Positions 1 through 8,541 of a stretch of 64,000 nt of DNA are shown piece by piece. The number at the start of each line of letters is the position of its first letter. Position 1 is the stretch's first letter. The notes beneath the pieces are model-generated. The model saw nothing but the letters and a program-made list of their open reading frames with translations. It ran no database searches and was not told the DNA's origin. The DNA comes from Paenibacillus cremeus (lineage in GTDB: Bacteria > Bacillota > Bacilli > Paenibacillales > NBRC-103111): NCBI RefSeq assembly GCF_007786445.1, contig NZ_VNJI01000003.1, positions 179,230 to 243,229 on the forward strand, given 5' to 3'. The position numbers and the translations under genes were made by a program.

Positions 1-1
1 T

Positions 2-76
2 AATTCCGCTGATATCGAAATGAATCTCGTCGTAGGAGTTCATGGACCGCTTAAGGCGTTTTATCTTATCGTTTGA
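2..76 (+). CDS. C-terminal end of a LUD-domain protein (LutC-like), partial at left edge
   Basis: The last 24 codons of an open frame enter from the left edge and stop at TGA 74-76. The visible tail contains ADIEMNLVVGVHGP and ends in KAFYLIV. This resembles the conserved ADIE...GVHGP ending of LUD-domain proteins such as LutC, which take part in L-lactate utilisation with iron-sulfur partners. A strong hairpin follows about 12 bases later, as expected for a gene end. Only the tail is visible, so the family call rests on one motif. The complementary strand is also open here but has no ribosome binding site. Confidence 0.5.
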   Translation, partial: NSADIEMNLVVGVHGPLKAFYLIV

Positions 77-87
77 GATCTGCGAAT

Positions 88-131
88 GAAAAAGACTGCC
101 CATTTCCATGACGGAAAGGGCAGTCTTTTTC
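88..131. terminator. Bidirectional intrinsic terminator
   Basis: A-rich AAAAAGACTGCCC pairs with GGGCAGTCTTTTT around a short loop. T-tracts lie on both strands, so it can end the LUD gene on the plus strand and the SASP gene on the minus strand. Confidence 0.85.
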
Positions 132-151
132 GTGTTGGCTAAAGATCTTGA

Positions 152-361
152 TTATCGTTTATAGCCTTGCAGCTGCTGTTCGGCAATTTGAACCAATTTT
201 CGAGTGATGTTACCACCAATTGATCCTGCATCGCGTGTTGCCAGATTCCCGTTGTAGCCCGGTTGTAATTGAATCCCCAGCTCTTGTGCAACTTCATACT
301 TCATTTGATCCAGAGCAGCTTTAGCTTGTTGAACGACCAGTTGATTACTTCTGTTTGCCAT
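152..361 (-). CDS. Small acid-soluble spore protein, alpha/beta type
   Basis: A 69-residue protein beginning MANRSNQLVV. It matches the alpha/beta SASP family, which coats DNA in the dormant spore core and protects it from UV and heat. Visible family features are the N-terminal helix with ALDQMKYEVAQELG, where Glu and Leu surround the GPR protease cleavage region, and the C-terminal helix GSIGGNITRKLVQIAEQQL. I chose the start at 361 rather than 370 because AAAGGAG lies 8 bases upstream of it. A sigma-G-like promoter lies just upstream and a terminator follows, so it is probably monocistronic and forespore-specific. Confidence 0.93.
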   Translation of the reverse strand: MANRSNQLVVQQAKAALDQMKYEVAQELGIQLQPGYNGNLATRDAGSIGGNITRKLVQIAEQQLQGYKR

Positions 362-392
362 TGTAAGCACTCCTTTTTAATTGGGGTAATCT

Positions 393-422
393 TATTTTGC
401 CAATGAAAGCGATTATTATTCA
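393..422 (-). promoter_or_regulatory. Candidate sigma-G promoter of the SASP gene
   Basis: On the minus strand TGAATA (417-422) is followed after exactly 17 bases by CAAAATA (393-399). The known sigma-G consensus is roughly TGNATA, 17-18 bases, CATANTA, so only one -10 position deviates. Its place about 30 bases before the SASP start fits forespore expression. Confidence 0.6.
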
Positions 423-515
423 GCGGTTTTAGATTTCAGTATAGCCTTAGAATTTTGTTCAAAACCGTTGATAAAATCATGCCGAAACAGCAAGAACAAA
501 GACTATGAAATGATG

Positions 516-557
516 AAAAAGCCCGAATGCGTGCTCAAACACGTAGTCGGGCCTTTT
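516..557. terminator. Intrinsic terminator of the nitroreductase gene
   Basis: GCCCGA and CGTG pair with CACG and TCGGGC around CTCAAA. The run AAAAA at 516-520 gives a T-tract on the minus strand, just downstream of the nitroreductase stop. Confidence 0.75.
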
Positions 558-598
558 CCGTTTAACATAATAACGCATTGTTGGATCGGAGAGATGGT

Positions 599-1216
599 CT
601 ACGGATTAGAGATGGACGCACCGAAGCGGCCCTCGTGCAGCAGCTCGGCCAGAGGCTTGCGGCTGCTCGGTTGCTCGCGCGCCTGCAGCGCCTCCGGCAG
701 CGCTTCGCGCTCGCCACGGTAGCCGATCGCAACGACCGCGTGCAACGCGTAATCGGCCGGCACGCCCAGAGTCTCACGTGCCTTGTCGCGCTCAAAGCCG
801 CCCATAGCATGTGCGATCAGCCCTTGGCGGCCCGCTTCCAGTGCGAGGTAGCCCCAGGCGGCGCCGGCGTCAAATGCGTGCGAGCGGCTCTCGGCACCGC
901 GCGAGTTGATCATGGCCGAGGCGACGAGCACGAGCACCGGAGCTTTGCTGCACCACGCGGCGTTGCTCGGCGCGATAAACGACAGGAACGTCGCGCGGTC
1001 CTCCATCGTGCGGGCGATAATGTACCGCCACGGCTGCTCGTTGTTGCCGGAGGGTGCCCAGCGCGCCGCCTCGAACAGGCGGTACAGTGCCTCGTCCGGT
1101 ACCGGCTTCTCCTTGAAGCTGCGCGGCGACCAGCGGTTCAGAAATTGCGGGTCGATCTCGTGGTCGGCATGCCGGTGCTCGGTCGCCTCGGATGTTACAG
1201 ATGAATGATAAGTCAT
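599..1216 (-). CDS. Nitroreductase family protein
   Basis: A 205-residue FMN-dependent NAD(P)H oxidoreductase of the nitroreductase superfamily. These cytoplasmic enzymes usually reduce nitroaromatics, quinones or similar electron acceptors. Visible family motifs are the FMN-phosphate-binding WSPRSF near residue 29, the WAPSGNNEQPWRY block at 53-65, and the C-terminal GYRGE near 165. AAGGAGAGACCATA precedes the ATG. The gene is GC-rich compared with its AT-richer neighbours, which may indicate transfer, but this is only an impression. The substrate cannot be inferred. Confidence 0.88.
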   Translation of the reverse strand: MTYHSSVTSEATEHRHADHEIDPQFLNRWSPRSFKEKPVPDEALYRLFEAARWAPSGNNEQPWRYIIARTMEDRATFLSFIAPSNAAWCSKAPVLVLVASAMINSRGAESRSHAFDAGAAWGYLALEAGRQGLIAHAMGGFERDKARETLGVPADYALHAVVAIGYRGEREALPEALQAREQPSSRKPLAELLHEGRFGASISNP

Positions 1217-1440
1217 TATGGTCTCTCCTTATGCTTTTTATTTTAAGTTTGCTTACTTTATATTAGCGAATTATTAGAATGAAGCCAAGGGGGGCATACA
1301 AAGAATACCAGCAGGGCAATTTGACGAAATTAAGCACGGGTTATTGATATGATTCAGTGGAATCCCTAATGAAAGTTCCCATTTATGGTAAAAATAATCG
1401 TGTCAACAAGTGGTTGTCATCAGAGGGGGTATGAGTCTTT

Positions 1441-2028
1441 ATGGATCTTGAGTGGGGGATCTTATTAAAAAGCGCAATTGTCGTGATCACTGGTGTATTT
1501 CTAGTCCGTCTGTCAGGACGGAAATCTATTTCTCAGATGACCGTCGCTACAACCGTAGTCATGATCGCGACTGGAGAACTATTAGCCCACAGCATTGTTG
1601 GACAGGAAATTTGGCGCTCCCTTGCTGCAGTCGCAGCGTTTCTGCTTACTTTGCTCGTTCTAGAATGGTTAACCTTGAAATCAGACCGGCTTCAATGGTT
1701 GATAGCAGGCAAACCTGTGAAAGTTATTGAGGACGGAAAAGTCGACTTAATGCAGCTTAGAAAGCTTAGGATGACGATTGAACTTCTTGAAATGAGACTA
1801 CGGCAAGAAGGTATTAGCAGCATGTCCGATGTTAAGAATGCCACAATTGAGATCAATGGAGAGCTCGGATATGAGCTGGTAAGGGAAAAGCAATCTCTGA
1901 CGGTTGGAGAATTTGAAAAGTGGATGGAACAATGGTTACGTAATCCGGAGCCACCACCAGCTGATGTCTCGTCTCCATCGATGTTTTCCACTCGGGTGCT
2001 ATTAGACCATCCTAAAAACCTACAATGA
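1441..2028 (+). CDS. DUF421 (YetF-type) membrane protein
   Basis: A 195-residue protein with three hydrophobic N-terminal segments: about residues 5-22, 33-50 and 56-76. A soluble alpha/beta domain follows, containing KPVKVIEDGKVD and LRMTIELLEMRLRQEG. This is the layout of the DUF421 family, represented in Bacillus by YetF, YdfS and others, whose role is poorly defined; some members affect spore properties. AGAGGGGG at 1422-1429 lies 11 bases before the ATG. An upstream ATG at 1431 reads into a stop after six codons. The tail is short for the family and Pro/Ser-rich. Confidence 0.82.
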   Translation: MDLEWGILLKSAIVVITGVFLVRLSGRKSISQMTVATTVVMIATGELLAHSIVGQEIWRSLAAVAAFLLTLLVLEWLTLKSDRLQWLIAGKPVKVIEDGKVDLMQLRKLRMTIELLEMRLRQEGISSMSDVKNATIEINGELGYELVREKQSLTVGEFEKWMEQWLRNPEPPPADVSSPSMFSTRVLLDHPKNLQ

Positions 2029-2104
2029 TGCTGTAATAAAATCATCGGAACCTGACCGATTTGATGTAAAATAAAAAAAACGCATTCTAGGAGGAACTTC
2101 GTAC

Positions 2105-2992
2105 ATGAACAATAAGCAGATGGAACGAATTCGCACGGGTCAAGGGTTCATTGCAGCGCTGGACCAAAGCGGAGGGAGCACGCCGAAAGCGCTTCAGCAA
2201 TACGGCATCAAGCCGAGCCGTTATTCTAGCGACGAAGAGATGTTTTCCCTGGTGCATGAAATGAGGACTCGCATCATCAAGAGCCCTGCATTTGACGCGA
2301 AATACATCCTCGGGGCCATTCTGTTTGAGAACACCATAGACCGAAAGATTGATGGGATGTTTACGGCCGACTACTTGTGGGAGAAGAAAGGGATTGTGCC
2401 TTTTTTGAAGGTTGATAAGGGGCTGGCAGAATCCGACAGCGGCGTGCAGGTGCTTAAGCCGATTCCCGATCTGGAAGGTTTGCTCCGGCGGGCGGTCGAG
2501 CGCAATGTCTTCGGAACGAAGATGCGTTCGGTCATTCATGAGGCGAATCCGGAAGGTATTCGCAAGGTAGTGGAGCAGCAATTCGAGCTTGGTAAGCAAA
2601 TTTGGTCTATGGGACTTGTCCCCATAATCGAGCCCGAGGTCGATATTAACAGCTTGGACAAGCGGGAATCGGAACGGATCTTGAAGGACGAAATCTTCAA
2701 ACAGCTGTCAGCTCTTGCACCCGATGTGACCATTATGCTGAAAGTCTCGATTCCAACCGAGGACGATTTCTACCGTGATTTGATGGCGGAGCCGCACGTC
2801 GCTCGGGTCGTCGCACTGTCCGGCGGGTACAATCGAGAGGAAGCCAACGAGCGGCTGGCCCGCAATCATGGCTTGATCGCCAGCTTCTCCCGTGCCTTGG
2901 CGGAAGACCTGTCTGATCAACATTCAGACGAACAGTTCAACGAGATGCTGACCCGTTCCATCCAGTCCATCTACGCGGCGTCGATCACCTAA
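2105..2992 (+). CDS. fda: Class I fructose-bisphosphate aldolase
   Basis: A 295-residue protein resembling the staphylococcal-type class I aldolases, which are about 296 residues. The reaction is reversible cleavage of fructose-1,6-bisphosphate into dihydroxyacetone phosphate and glyceraldehyde-3-phosphate through a Schiff base rather than a metal. Visible are ALDQSGGSTPKAL at 18-30, the MLKVSIP strand with the presumptive Schiff-base Lys213, and the LSGGYNREEAN phosphate-binding loop near 239. GGAGG precedes the ATG and a hairpin terminator follows. Many Bacillota rely on class II enzymes, so this is probably a second, condition-specific aldolase (inference). Confidence 0.92.
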   Translation: MNNKQMERIRTGQGFIAALDQSGGSTPKALQQYGIKPSRYSSDEEMFSLVHEMRTRIIKSPAFDAKYILGAILFENTIDRKIDGMFTADYLWEKKGIVPFLKVDKGLAESDSGVQVLKPIPDLEGLLRRAVERNVFGTKMRSVIHEANPEGIRKVVEQQFELGKQIWSMGLVPIIEPEVDINSLDKRESERILKDEIFKQLSALAPDVTIMLKVSIPTEDDFYRDLMAEPHVARVVALSGGYNREEANERLARNHGLIASFSRALAEDLSDQHSDEQFNEMLTRSIQSIYAASIT

Positions 2993-3031
2993 TGCAAGCG
3001 ATAGCGGAGCCCGCGCTCGCGAGATTAAAAA

Positions 3032-3070
3032 CAAAAAAAGCACTGGCTCAGCGCCAGTGCTTGAATTATT
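3032..3070. terminator. Intrinsic terminator between convergent genes
   Basis: GCACTGGC (3040-3047) pairs with GCCAGTGC (3053-3060). The A-run on the left and the T/A-rich right side allow it to serve both the aldolase and the convergent minus-strand gene at 3066. Confidence 0.75.
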
Positions 3071-3977
3071 TTGCTTCCTCTTGGTGAACGGATGGGCTTA
3101 ATGCGTATAGCGTAGTCCGCAACGCAGTAGAGAGATCCTCCGTTTTTTCCCAATAAATTGTATTTAATTGATTCGTTAGTCTAGGCAGTGCTTCCCGCAG
3201 GCTGTACGGTATGGTGCTGATAACATGAATCCCTATCCCTAATGCATAGCCAGCGGCAAAACACCCCCTAGAGGTATCATCAGACAAATCTGCGACTAAC
3301 AGCTTGCACTCTGAAATGAGTTCTAAGCTTTCATTTAAATTCGATGTCTCTACAAAACGGGCGTGAAATCCGTATTGCTTCAATAAAGGGGGGACTAAGT
3401 CCCGCCATATTTGCTGCAAGGATGTTTTGTGCAGCAATATCACACATGGCTCCGGTGCTATTTTTGCCATTCTTGCCGCAGTTTCGTCCCAGCCGTCTTT
3501 AGTGAGCTGAAAAGTGGTTCCGGATCTCTCGATCCATTTTTTATCCCGAAGCCGCTCAATTATATAAACAAATTCTTGTAAATTACGTGAATAGGCTAAA
3601 TTATAATGCTCCGATAGAGGTCGGATGTGTATAGGTTCATCAGGCCCCGTGCATTGCTTATACAAATAACGAAGTAATAAGTATTCCTTCTCTTCGATCG
3701 TCACTGGAATATCCGCAGAGTTGCATATGGTTTCCAGATCCTCAAAAGACACATCAACCTTTTCACCGCAAACGGTCGAATTTCTTATATATCCGGAAAT
3801 GATTGGAAAAGCCTGGCGTGATAAATCTAGAGAAAGGGACGCAAACGATGCATAGCTTTCTACTGTTAGGCTGTAATTACTTTCAGGGGCGCAGCAGCAA
3901 CCGGTATAAATTTCCTTTTCGTCCTTTACTTGAAAAGAAACTATTTTGTTGCAAAATAAACAACGTTTTGTATCCAT
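3066..3977 (-). CDS. Zinc-ribbon, winged-helix and deoxyribosyltransferase-like domain protein of unknown function
   Basis: A 303-residue protein I cannot assign to a named gene. The N-terminus has a CxxC pair (Cys6, Cys9) and a CCC cluster at 27-29, suggesting a metal-binding ribbon. The middle (about 95-165) is helical and ends in EFVYIIERLRDKKWIERSG and a QLTKDGW strand, which looks like a winged helix. The C-terminal third (about 177-300) has CKLLVADLSDD followed by GCFAAGYALGIGIHVIST. This is the pattern of the nucleoside 2-deoxyribosyltransferase-like / TIR-like fold, where an Asp and a GYA motif line a nucleotide pocket. It stands alone between a terminator and the PhyH gene. The function is unknown; a nucleotide sensor or hydrolase is inference only. 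Confidence 0.7.
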   Translation of the reverse strand: MDTKRCLFCNKIVSFQVKDEKEIYTGCCCAPESNYSLTVESYASFASLSLDLSRQAFPIISGYIRNSTVCGEKVDVSFEDLETICNSADIPVTIEEKEYLLLRYLYKQCTGPDEPIHIRPLSEHYNLAYSRNLQEFVYIIERLRDKKWIERSGTTFQLTKDGWDETAARMAKIAPEPCVILLHKTSLQQIWRDLVPPLLKQYGFHARFVETSNLNESLELISECKLLVADLSDDTSRGCFAAGYALGIGIHVISTIPYSLREALPRLTNQLNTIYWEKTEDLSTALRTTLYALSPSVHQEEAK

Positions 3978-4092
3978 TCCTCTTCACCTCTATCAGTATG
4001 ATTCGCACATACCGTCTAGTATAAGGGGGCATGAGGTGGCTACCATTATCGCTGCCACGCCCGGGAAATCGCTGCGCCTGTTCGTGTTTGAA

Positions 4093-4881
4093 CTAAGCGT
4101 CGTCCCGTATGGCTAGCAGCGGAAAAAGACGACCGCCTAGAGGTTCTCCTTCCCGAAACGAAATTTCATCCGTCACGACATGCTTTCGTTCTAGAAATGT
4201 TGTGCCATCCGGCATATAAATGATAGCCAGCACCCTTCTCGGCTTATCAGTCTGGTTGGCGAAGGCGTAATGGAACGTCAGGCCGTGGTGGAATGTGCAG
4301 CTGCCTGCCTTCATCGGTACGACAACAGCCTTTGATGGCTCGTTCCCGTCGTCGGATAAATAATCGAACAGACTTTCAGGCTCGGTGAGGCTGATCCCTT
4401 TCAGCTTGCCGACATTGTGCGATTTGGGCACGAACATCATGCATCCGTTCTGTTCGTCTACGTCGTCCAGCGTAATCCAGATCGACAGCGGCCCGGTCTC
4501 CTTCATCGGCCAATAGGGGGCGTCTTGATGCCAAGGCGTCGGTTTCGAGTCTCCGGGCATTTTCCACAAGGCGTGATCGTGAAACAGCCGAATGCCCGAG
4601 GCACCTGACAGCTCCAACGCGATTTGCGCGAGGCGCGGATGAAGAACGAACTTGCCCATTGCTGCCGAATCCCTCCATGTGTTCACCTTCTGATTCAGCA
4701 TCTTGTAATAGGCGCTGTCCTTGACCCTGGAGAACGACCGCTCGCTGTCGACCGACATTACCTCATCAAGCGCTTCCCGAAGCTCGGCCAACTCCTTCTG
4801 CGACAGCATGCTATCGAACTTGACAAACCCATTTTCCCTGTAAAAACAAATCTTTTCCTCCGACACGACTTGATTAGTCAT
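4093..4881 (-). CDS. Phytanoyl-CoA dioxygenase (PhyH) family Fe(II)/2-oxoglutarate oxygenase
   Basis: A 262-residue protein of the PhyH superfamily. Members hydroxylate small organic substrates using Fe(II), O2 and 2-oxoglutarate. The iron-binding motif is visible as WHQDAPYW (His118, Asp120) with the distal His204 in GLTFHYAF, and Arg216/217 in DKPRRV is placed to bind 2-oxoglutarate. The frame stays open upstream to 5097, but I chose ATG 4881 because AAAGGAG lies 9 bases before it and homology-like sequence begins there. It is transcribed away from the AraC gene at 5057, sharing about 175 bases of promoter region, so that regulator may control it. The substrate is unknown. Confidence 0.88.
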   Translation of the reverse strand: MTNQVVSEEKICFYRENGFVKFDSMLSQKELAELREALDEVMSVDSERSFSRVKDSAYYKMLNQKVNTWRDSAAMGKFVLHPRLAQIALELSGASGIRLFHDHALWKMPGDSKPTPWHQDAPYWPMKETGPLSIWITLDDVDEQNGCMMFVPKSHNVGKLKGISLTEPESLFDYLSDDGNEPSKAVVVPMKAGSCTFHHGLTFHYAFANQTDKPRRVLAIIYMPDGTTFLERKHVVTDEISFREGEPLGGRLFPLLAIRDDA

Positions 4882-5056
4882 TGTTTTCTGCTCCTTTATT
4901 TGTTTTGATATAGTTGTACCAAATTGGACTCCATCGGAGCTAGGGCAATCCGCTGTACCATATAGACGATCTGCTAAATGAAAGGGGATCCGCGCGATAT
5001 GACCGGTCATCGCATTCTTTATGGCACGCATTATTTCAAGACAGGGGGAGATTGTC

Positions 5057-5818
5057 GTGGATCCGAACGAATGGATGAAGCGTGCTATGGAACGCAAGCA
5101 CAGCGGCTATATCTATCAGTATTATGAGTCGGAGAAATATATTAAATTAGCCCTTGAAAAAGGGGATATTCATTTAATACGAGATGTATTGCATAAGTAT
5201 AAAATATCCGGGCAGCCGGACCGTATGTCTAAGGAGGAAGCGATTTTCAATGACCGCGCCAATGTCATTCGCTTCATCGACACCGCTATGCGTGTTGCCA
5301 TTGATCATCATGTGGATAGTGAAAAAGCCTGCGCGCTAGGTGAAATCATCATATCCGATATCAGCACTGTAACGGACCGCGTAGAGCTAATCGATGCTCT
5401 TGAAAAGGCCATACAGTTGTTTATCCGATTAATCAAAGAGGAGGAGAAGCATGCTTACTCTCTTCACGTAGAAAAATGTATCCGCTACGTCCAACAGCAC
5501 ATTTTTGATAATCTGAAGGTAAAGGAGCTTGCAATCCAACAGCAGATTAGTCCGGATTACCTATCCAACCTGTTTTTTTGTGAAACAGGCACTAATCTTT
5601 CTACTTTTATCCACAAGCAAAAGATCAAAGAAGCAGAGCTGCTGTTTTTATATTACCCTGCATACTCTATCAATGATGTGGCGACCATGTTATCTTTCAA
5701 GCATCTTAGTCACTTCTCAGCCCTCTTCAAAAGGTATACCGGAATCACCCCTAAAGAATATAAAAACAAACATATTACAACTGCTGCAAAAAACAGAGGG
5801 GCTGTCAGGTTAAGGTGA
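5057..5818 (+). CDS. AraC-family transcriptional regulator
   Basis: A 253-residue protein with a C-terminal AraC/XylS DNA-binding domain of two helix-turn-helix motifs. The first is around KVKELAIQQQISPDYLSNLF, the second in SINDVATMLSFKHLSHFSALF followed by the signature KRYTGITPKEYK. The middle segment, RANVIRFIDTAMRVAIDHHVD and onward, recalls a family of Bacillota regulators with a longer N-terminal sensor, so this protein may be a short form. I chose GTG 5057 because AGGGGGAG ends 7 bases upstream; an ATG at 5021 lacks a comparable site. It is divergent from the PhyH gene and upstream of a glycoside hydrolase-like gene. Confidence 0.85.
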   Translation: MDPNEWMKRAMERKHSGYIYQYYESEKYIKLALEKGDIHLIRDVLHKYKISGQPDRMSKEEAIFNDRANVIRFIDTAMRVAIDHHVDSEKACALGEIIISDISTVTDRVELIDALEKAIQLFIRLIKEEEKHAYSLHVEKCIRYVQQHIFDNLKVKELAIQQQISPDYLSNLFFCETGTNLSTFIHKQKIKEAELLFLYYPAYSINDVATMLSFKHLSHFSALFKRYTGITPKEYKNKHITTAAKNRGAVRLR

Positions 5819-5921
5819 AGGTAATAGAGAGAAGTATAAATCACTTAGGAATATAGTAAGTTATTACAGTTTTATATAAATATCCTGAAAATGATGATGC
5901 TAATATAAAGCTACAAGCAAT

Positions 5922-5935
5922 AGAAAGCGTTTGGA
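5922..5935. promoter_or_regulatory. Weak cre-like site before the GHL6-like gene
   Basis: AGAAAGCGTTTGGA matches 12 of 14 positions of the CcpA consensus TGWAARCGYTWNCW, missing the first and thirteenth. It lies just before the gene starting near 5942, which would fit carbon catabolite control. The match is imperfect. Confidence 0.3.
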
Positions 5936-5941
5936 CATTGC

Positions 5942-8032
5942 TTGAAAAACAATTTCAGGATGGTGCTGGAGATGACTTCAGAACGGTTATGGTGGCAAAA
6001 GCCGCTTCGGATCATACAGTTCAACTTACAGCAGAAGGACGCCCCCTTGATGGACGCGGAAAAAATTGCGCGCGAATCGGAAGAGATGGGCGCCAATGTT
6101 ATTGTAATCAACGCTGGCGGCATCGTGGGATGGTATCCTAGCCAAGTGCGTTTCCATCATGTCAACGAATATATGGAAAATGGAAGGGATATTCTGCGTG
6201 AAATATTGGATACATGCCATGCTCGAGATATCAAGGTGATTGCCAGATTTGACTTTGCTTTGGCCGAGGACTATATCTATCATCAGAACCCTCAATGGTT
6301 CGCCCGCAATCCGGATGGAACGGTCATTTCACGGGGGAATGACCGTCCTGGTCTATGGCGGCGGCTTTACACGACCTGCATTAATAACGGCTATCAAAAT
6401 GAGGCGGTAGGCCTCGCCGTACTTAACGAAGTTCTGGACAACTACGATGTTGACGGAATTTTTTGGAACGGTGGCTACTCTTCGCCTTGTTGGTGTGGTG
6501 TATGCCAAGAAAAGTACCTGACCAAATATGGAAAACCCATTCCTGAAAAAGCTTCTGAATTTGAGGCGGATTGGTTAGCCTCCTGCAACACGGAGAGTAC
6601 GCAAAAATATTGGGATTTGATGCGCACAAAGGCTCCGGACAAGCTTTTTACACGCTATTATTTTCCTTTTAACCTCGATTTAGGACACAATATGACCTTA
6701 CCTGCAGATAATATCAATGAGCGAAGCCGGACGGGGAATATGCTTTGCACCGAAGCGCAGGACGTGCTTTCTAAAGGTCAAAAGAATATCCCAGAATGGA
6801 GCGAGCCGGCCATTCGTATGAAGATGGGGCGGACTATGGAGGAGCTGCCTTCTCCGATCGGTATTATCCACGCCTGCCCGGGAATGGATTGGCGGCATGT
6901 GGGGCTGCCGGTGCCGGAATTCCTTTACTGGTCGGCGCAAATTAAGGCCAATGGAGGGTCGCATTGGTCCACGCTTACGGGAATTTGCGACACCATTGAG
7001 GATAAACGAATCCTGGACGGCGTTACCCAACTGAACCAGATGATCAAAAAAGTTGAAGATGACATGGATGAGGCCAAGTGTGCGGCTCAGGTGCTGTTGC
7101 TTAGTGACGACGGCACGTACGTCCAAGGTTGGGCAGATGGACTGATCAGCAACCACATTGAATTCGAAATGATGGCACATTATCAGCTGGACCTTGAAAA
7201 AATGAAACGCTACTCCGTCGTAGTCATACCTAAAGGCTTTGCTTTTCCTGAAGGGGCGAGCAGGTTGTTGGAGGAATATGTGAGCACTGGCGGGCATCTG
7301 ATTGTCGAAGGTACTTCCGGTATCGAGCTCAGTCCCGTACTCCACCTGCTCGGAATTGAAGGGCAGATTGTCTGCAGCGAGCCAATGGTAGCAGCCTATC
7401 AGCGGATTGAGCCTGCGGGCAGCGTGCTGCATACCAAGCTCGGGAATACGGGACTAGTTCCGCTTCGCGGAAAAGTAGGGTTTTGTGTTCCGAAATCGAA
7501 TACGGAGATCTACACCACCTGGGTTCCCCCTTTTGCTCCTGCAGATTCTGTTGGTGCCCCGCCGGAGAGGGCCAGCTTGCCGGCAGCTCAAACTCAGGTA
7601 CCCTTAAGTATGATAAGTAAATTCAAAAGTGGGAAGGTCATGTATCTGGCCTATGAGCCCAGCCGATTGTATAGAGAATATGGGCTCAACGACTTCTGTA
7701 AATTAATTGGTGCCTATATCGACATCATGTTGGGAGAAAAGAAGCAATTGGAAGTTCATGCCCCTCATGGGGTACAGATTAGCCTGTTTAAAAAAGACAA
7801 CCTCTATATGCTGCATTTGGTCAATGGTGTTGGACAACGGCCGATTAAGGAAAGCATTGCCTGCCATAACATCAAGTTTTCATTGAAGCTCAAGCCCGGT
7901 CAGCAGGTAAATAATGTAGAAGCCCGTATATCAGGCCGACCTGTTCCCTATGAAGTCAGGGATGACGTTTTAACGGCAGAGCTTGAAGAGTTAGGTGTGT
8001 GGGATATGGTCTGCGTTGAGTTCTTGTCATAA
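5942..8032 (+). CDS. Glycoside hydrolase-like protein (GHL6 type) with trimerisation-like domain
   Basis: A protein of up to 696 residues. The N-terminal half is a TIM-barrel-like sequence: GANVIVINAGGIVGWYPS, the HARDIKVIARFDF strand, NYDVDGIFWNGGY, and a CWCGVCQEKY cysteine motif typical of hypothetical glycosyl hydrolase family 6 and alpha-fucosidase-like proteins. The middle (about 385-480) resembles the glutamine-amidotransferase-fold trimerisation domain of GH42-type enzymes. The C-terminus is a beta domain. It lacks a signal peptide, so it is probably cytoplasmic and acts on imported oligosaccharides (inference). The start is uncertain: TTG 5942 and ATG 5960 and 5972 all lack a well-placed ribosome binding site. 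Possible substrates cannot be named. Confidence 0.75.
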   Translation: MKNNFRMVLEMTSERLWWQKPLRIIQFNLQQKDAPLMDAEKIARESEEMGANVIVINAGGIVGWYPSQVRFHHVNEYMENGRDILREILDTCHARDIKVIARFDFALAEDYIYHQNPQWFARNPDGTVISRGNDRPGLWRRLYTTCINNGYQNEAVGLAVLNEVLDNYDVDGIFWNGGYSSPCWCGVCQEKYLTKYGKPIPEKASEFEADWLASCNTESTQKYWDLMRTKAPDKLFTRYYFPFNLDLGHNMTLPADNINERSRTGNMLCTEAQDVLSKGQKNIPEWSEPAIRMKMGRTMEELPSPIGIIHACPGMDWRHVGLPVPEFLYWSAQIKANGGSHWSTLTGICDTIEDKRILDGVTQLNQMIKKVEDDMDEAKCAAQVLLLSDDGTYVQGWADGLISNHIEFEMMAHYQLDLEKMKRYSVVVIPKGFAFPEGASRLLEEYVSTGGHLIVEGTSGIELSPVLHLLGIEGQIVCSEPMVAAYQRIEPAGSVLHTKLGNTGLVPLRGKVGFCVPKSNTEIYTTWVPPFAPADSVGAPPERASLPAAQTQVPLSMISKFKSGKVMYLAYEPSRLYREYGLNDFCKLIGAYIDIMLGEKKQLEVHAPHGVQISLFKKDNLYMLHLVNGVGQRPIKESIACHNIKFSLKLKPGQQVNNVEARISGRPVPYEVRDDVLTAELEELGVWDMVCVEFLS

Positions 8033-8043
8033 TATAATAGATC

Positions 8044-8084
8044 AACAAAGAGATTCTGGAAAATTTCCGGGGTCTCTTTGTTTT
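8044..8084 (+). terminator. Intrinsic terminator after the GHL6-like gene
   Basis: AACAAAGAGA pairs with TCTCTTTGTT around a 19-base loop, followed by T residues. The left A-rich arm could also terminate the opposite strand. Confidence 0.65.
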
Positions 8085-8086
8085 AA

Positions 8087-8458
8087 TTACAACCTATCGG
8101 CAGTTGTAGCTAGTTTTCTTATTAAAGCGGTTATTACCAAGAGTAAAGGAAGCACAAATTCAATAGTATAATTGAAAAAAACATTGGAGGGGAATAAGAG
8201 AAGCGGATAATCATTTAGCCTAGACCATTGGGCGGATCCAAGCGCAAGGGCATAATAATAAACCGAAAGTTTCAAAAAGGCCCCGGCCACCCAAAGAGCC
8301 ATCACAACCGACTCCAAACGGGTCAAGAAATTGCCTATACTGATATAACTTGCAGCGCCGATAGCCGGATACGTCAGCGACGATGTGATGTTACCGAATA
8401 ATAATACATTAATGGTTAGCTGCCGCTGGCGGCTTTGGCGACTCAGCGAGCTGCTCAC
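8087..8458 (-). pseudogene. Remnant of a GerAB-type spore germination permease
   Basis: 123 codons are open, against the usual 360 or so for the family. The sequence SYISIGNFLTRLESVVMALW followed by AGAFLKLSVYYYALALGSAQW matches the C-terminal third of GerAB/GerKB permeases of the endospore germination family. The first 35 residues do not continue the family, and stops lie upstream, so this is a 5'-deleted fragment. Hydrophobic segments remain. It has no gerA or gerC partner here; an intact set lies at 30881-34470. Confidence 0.75.
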
Positions 8459-8541
8459 CGGTGTAAAACTCGATTAAACAAAAAAGTTAGCATATTTGAT
8501 ATCAGAATTGAAAGACTATAAGGACAGAGGTGAGAAATACC

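Noticed and set aside
401..420. cre-like TGAAAGCGATTATT upstream of the SASP gene
   Set aside because: Two core mismatches, and it overlaps the sigma-G promoter, where catabolite control would not be expected.
578..1204. Long plus-strand open frame opposite the nitroreductase gene
   Set aside because: It is rich in Arg, Ala and Cys, has no ribosome site, and is the antisense shadow of a clear GC-rich gene.
6698..7432. 244-codon minus-strand frame inside the GHL6-like gene
   Set aside because: Antisense shadow; His- and Arg-rich with no motif.
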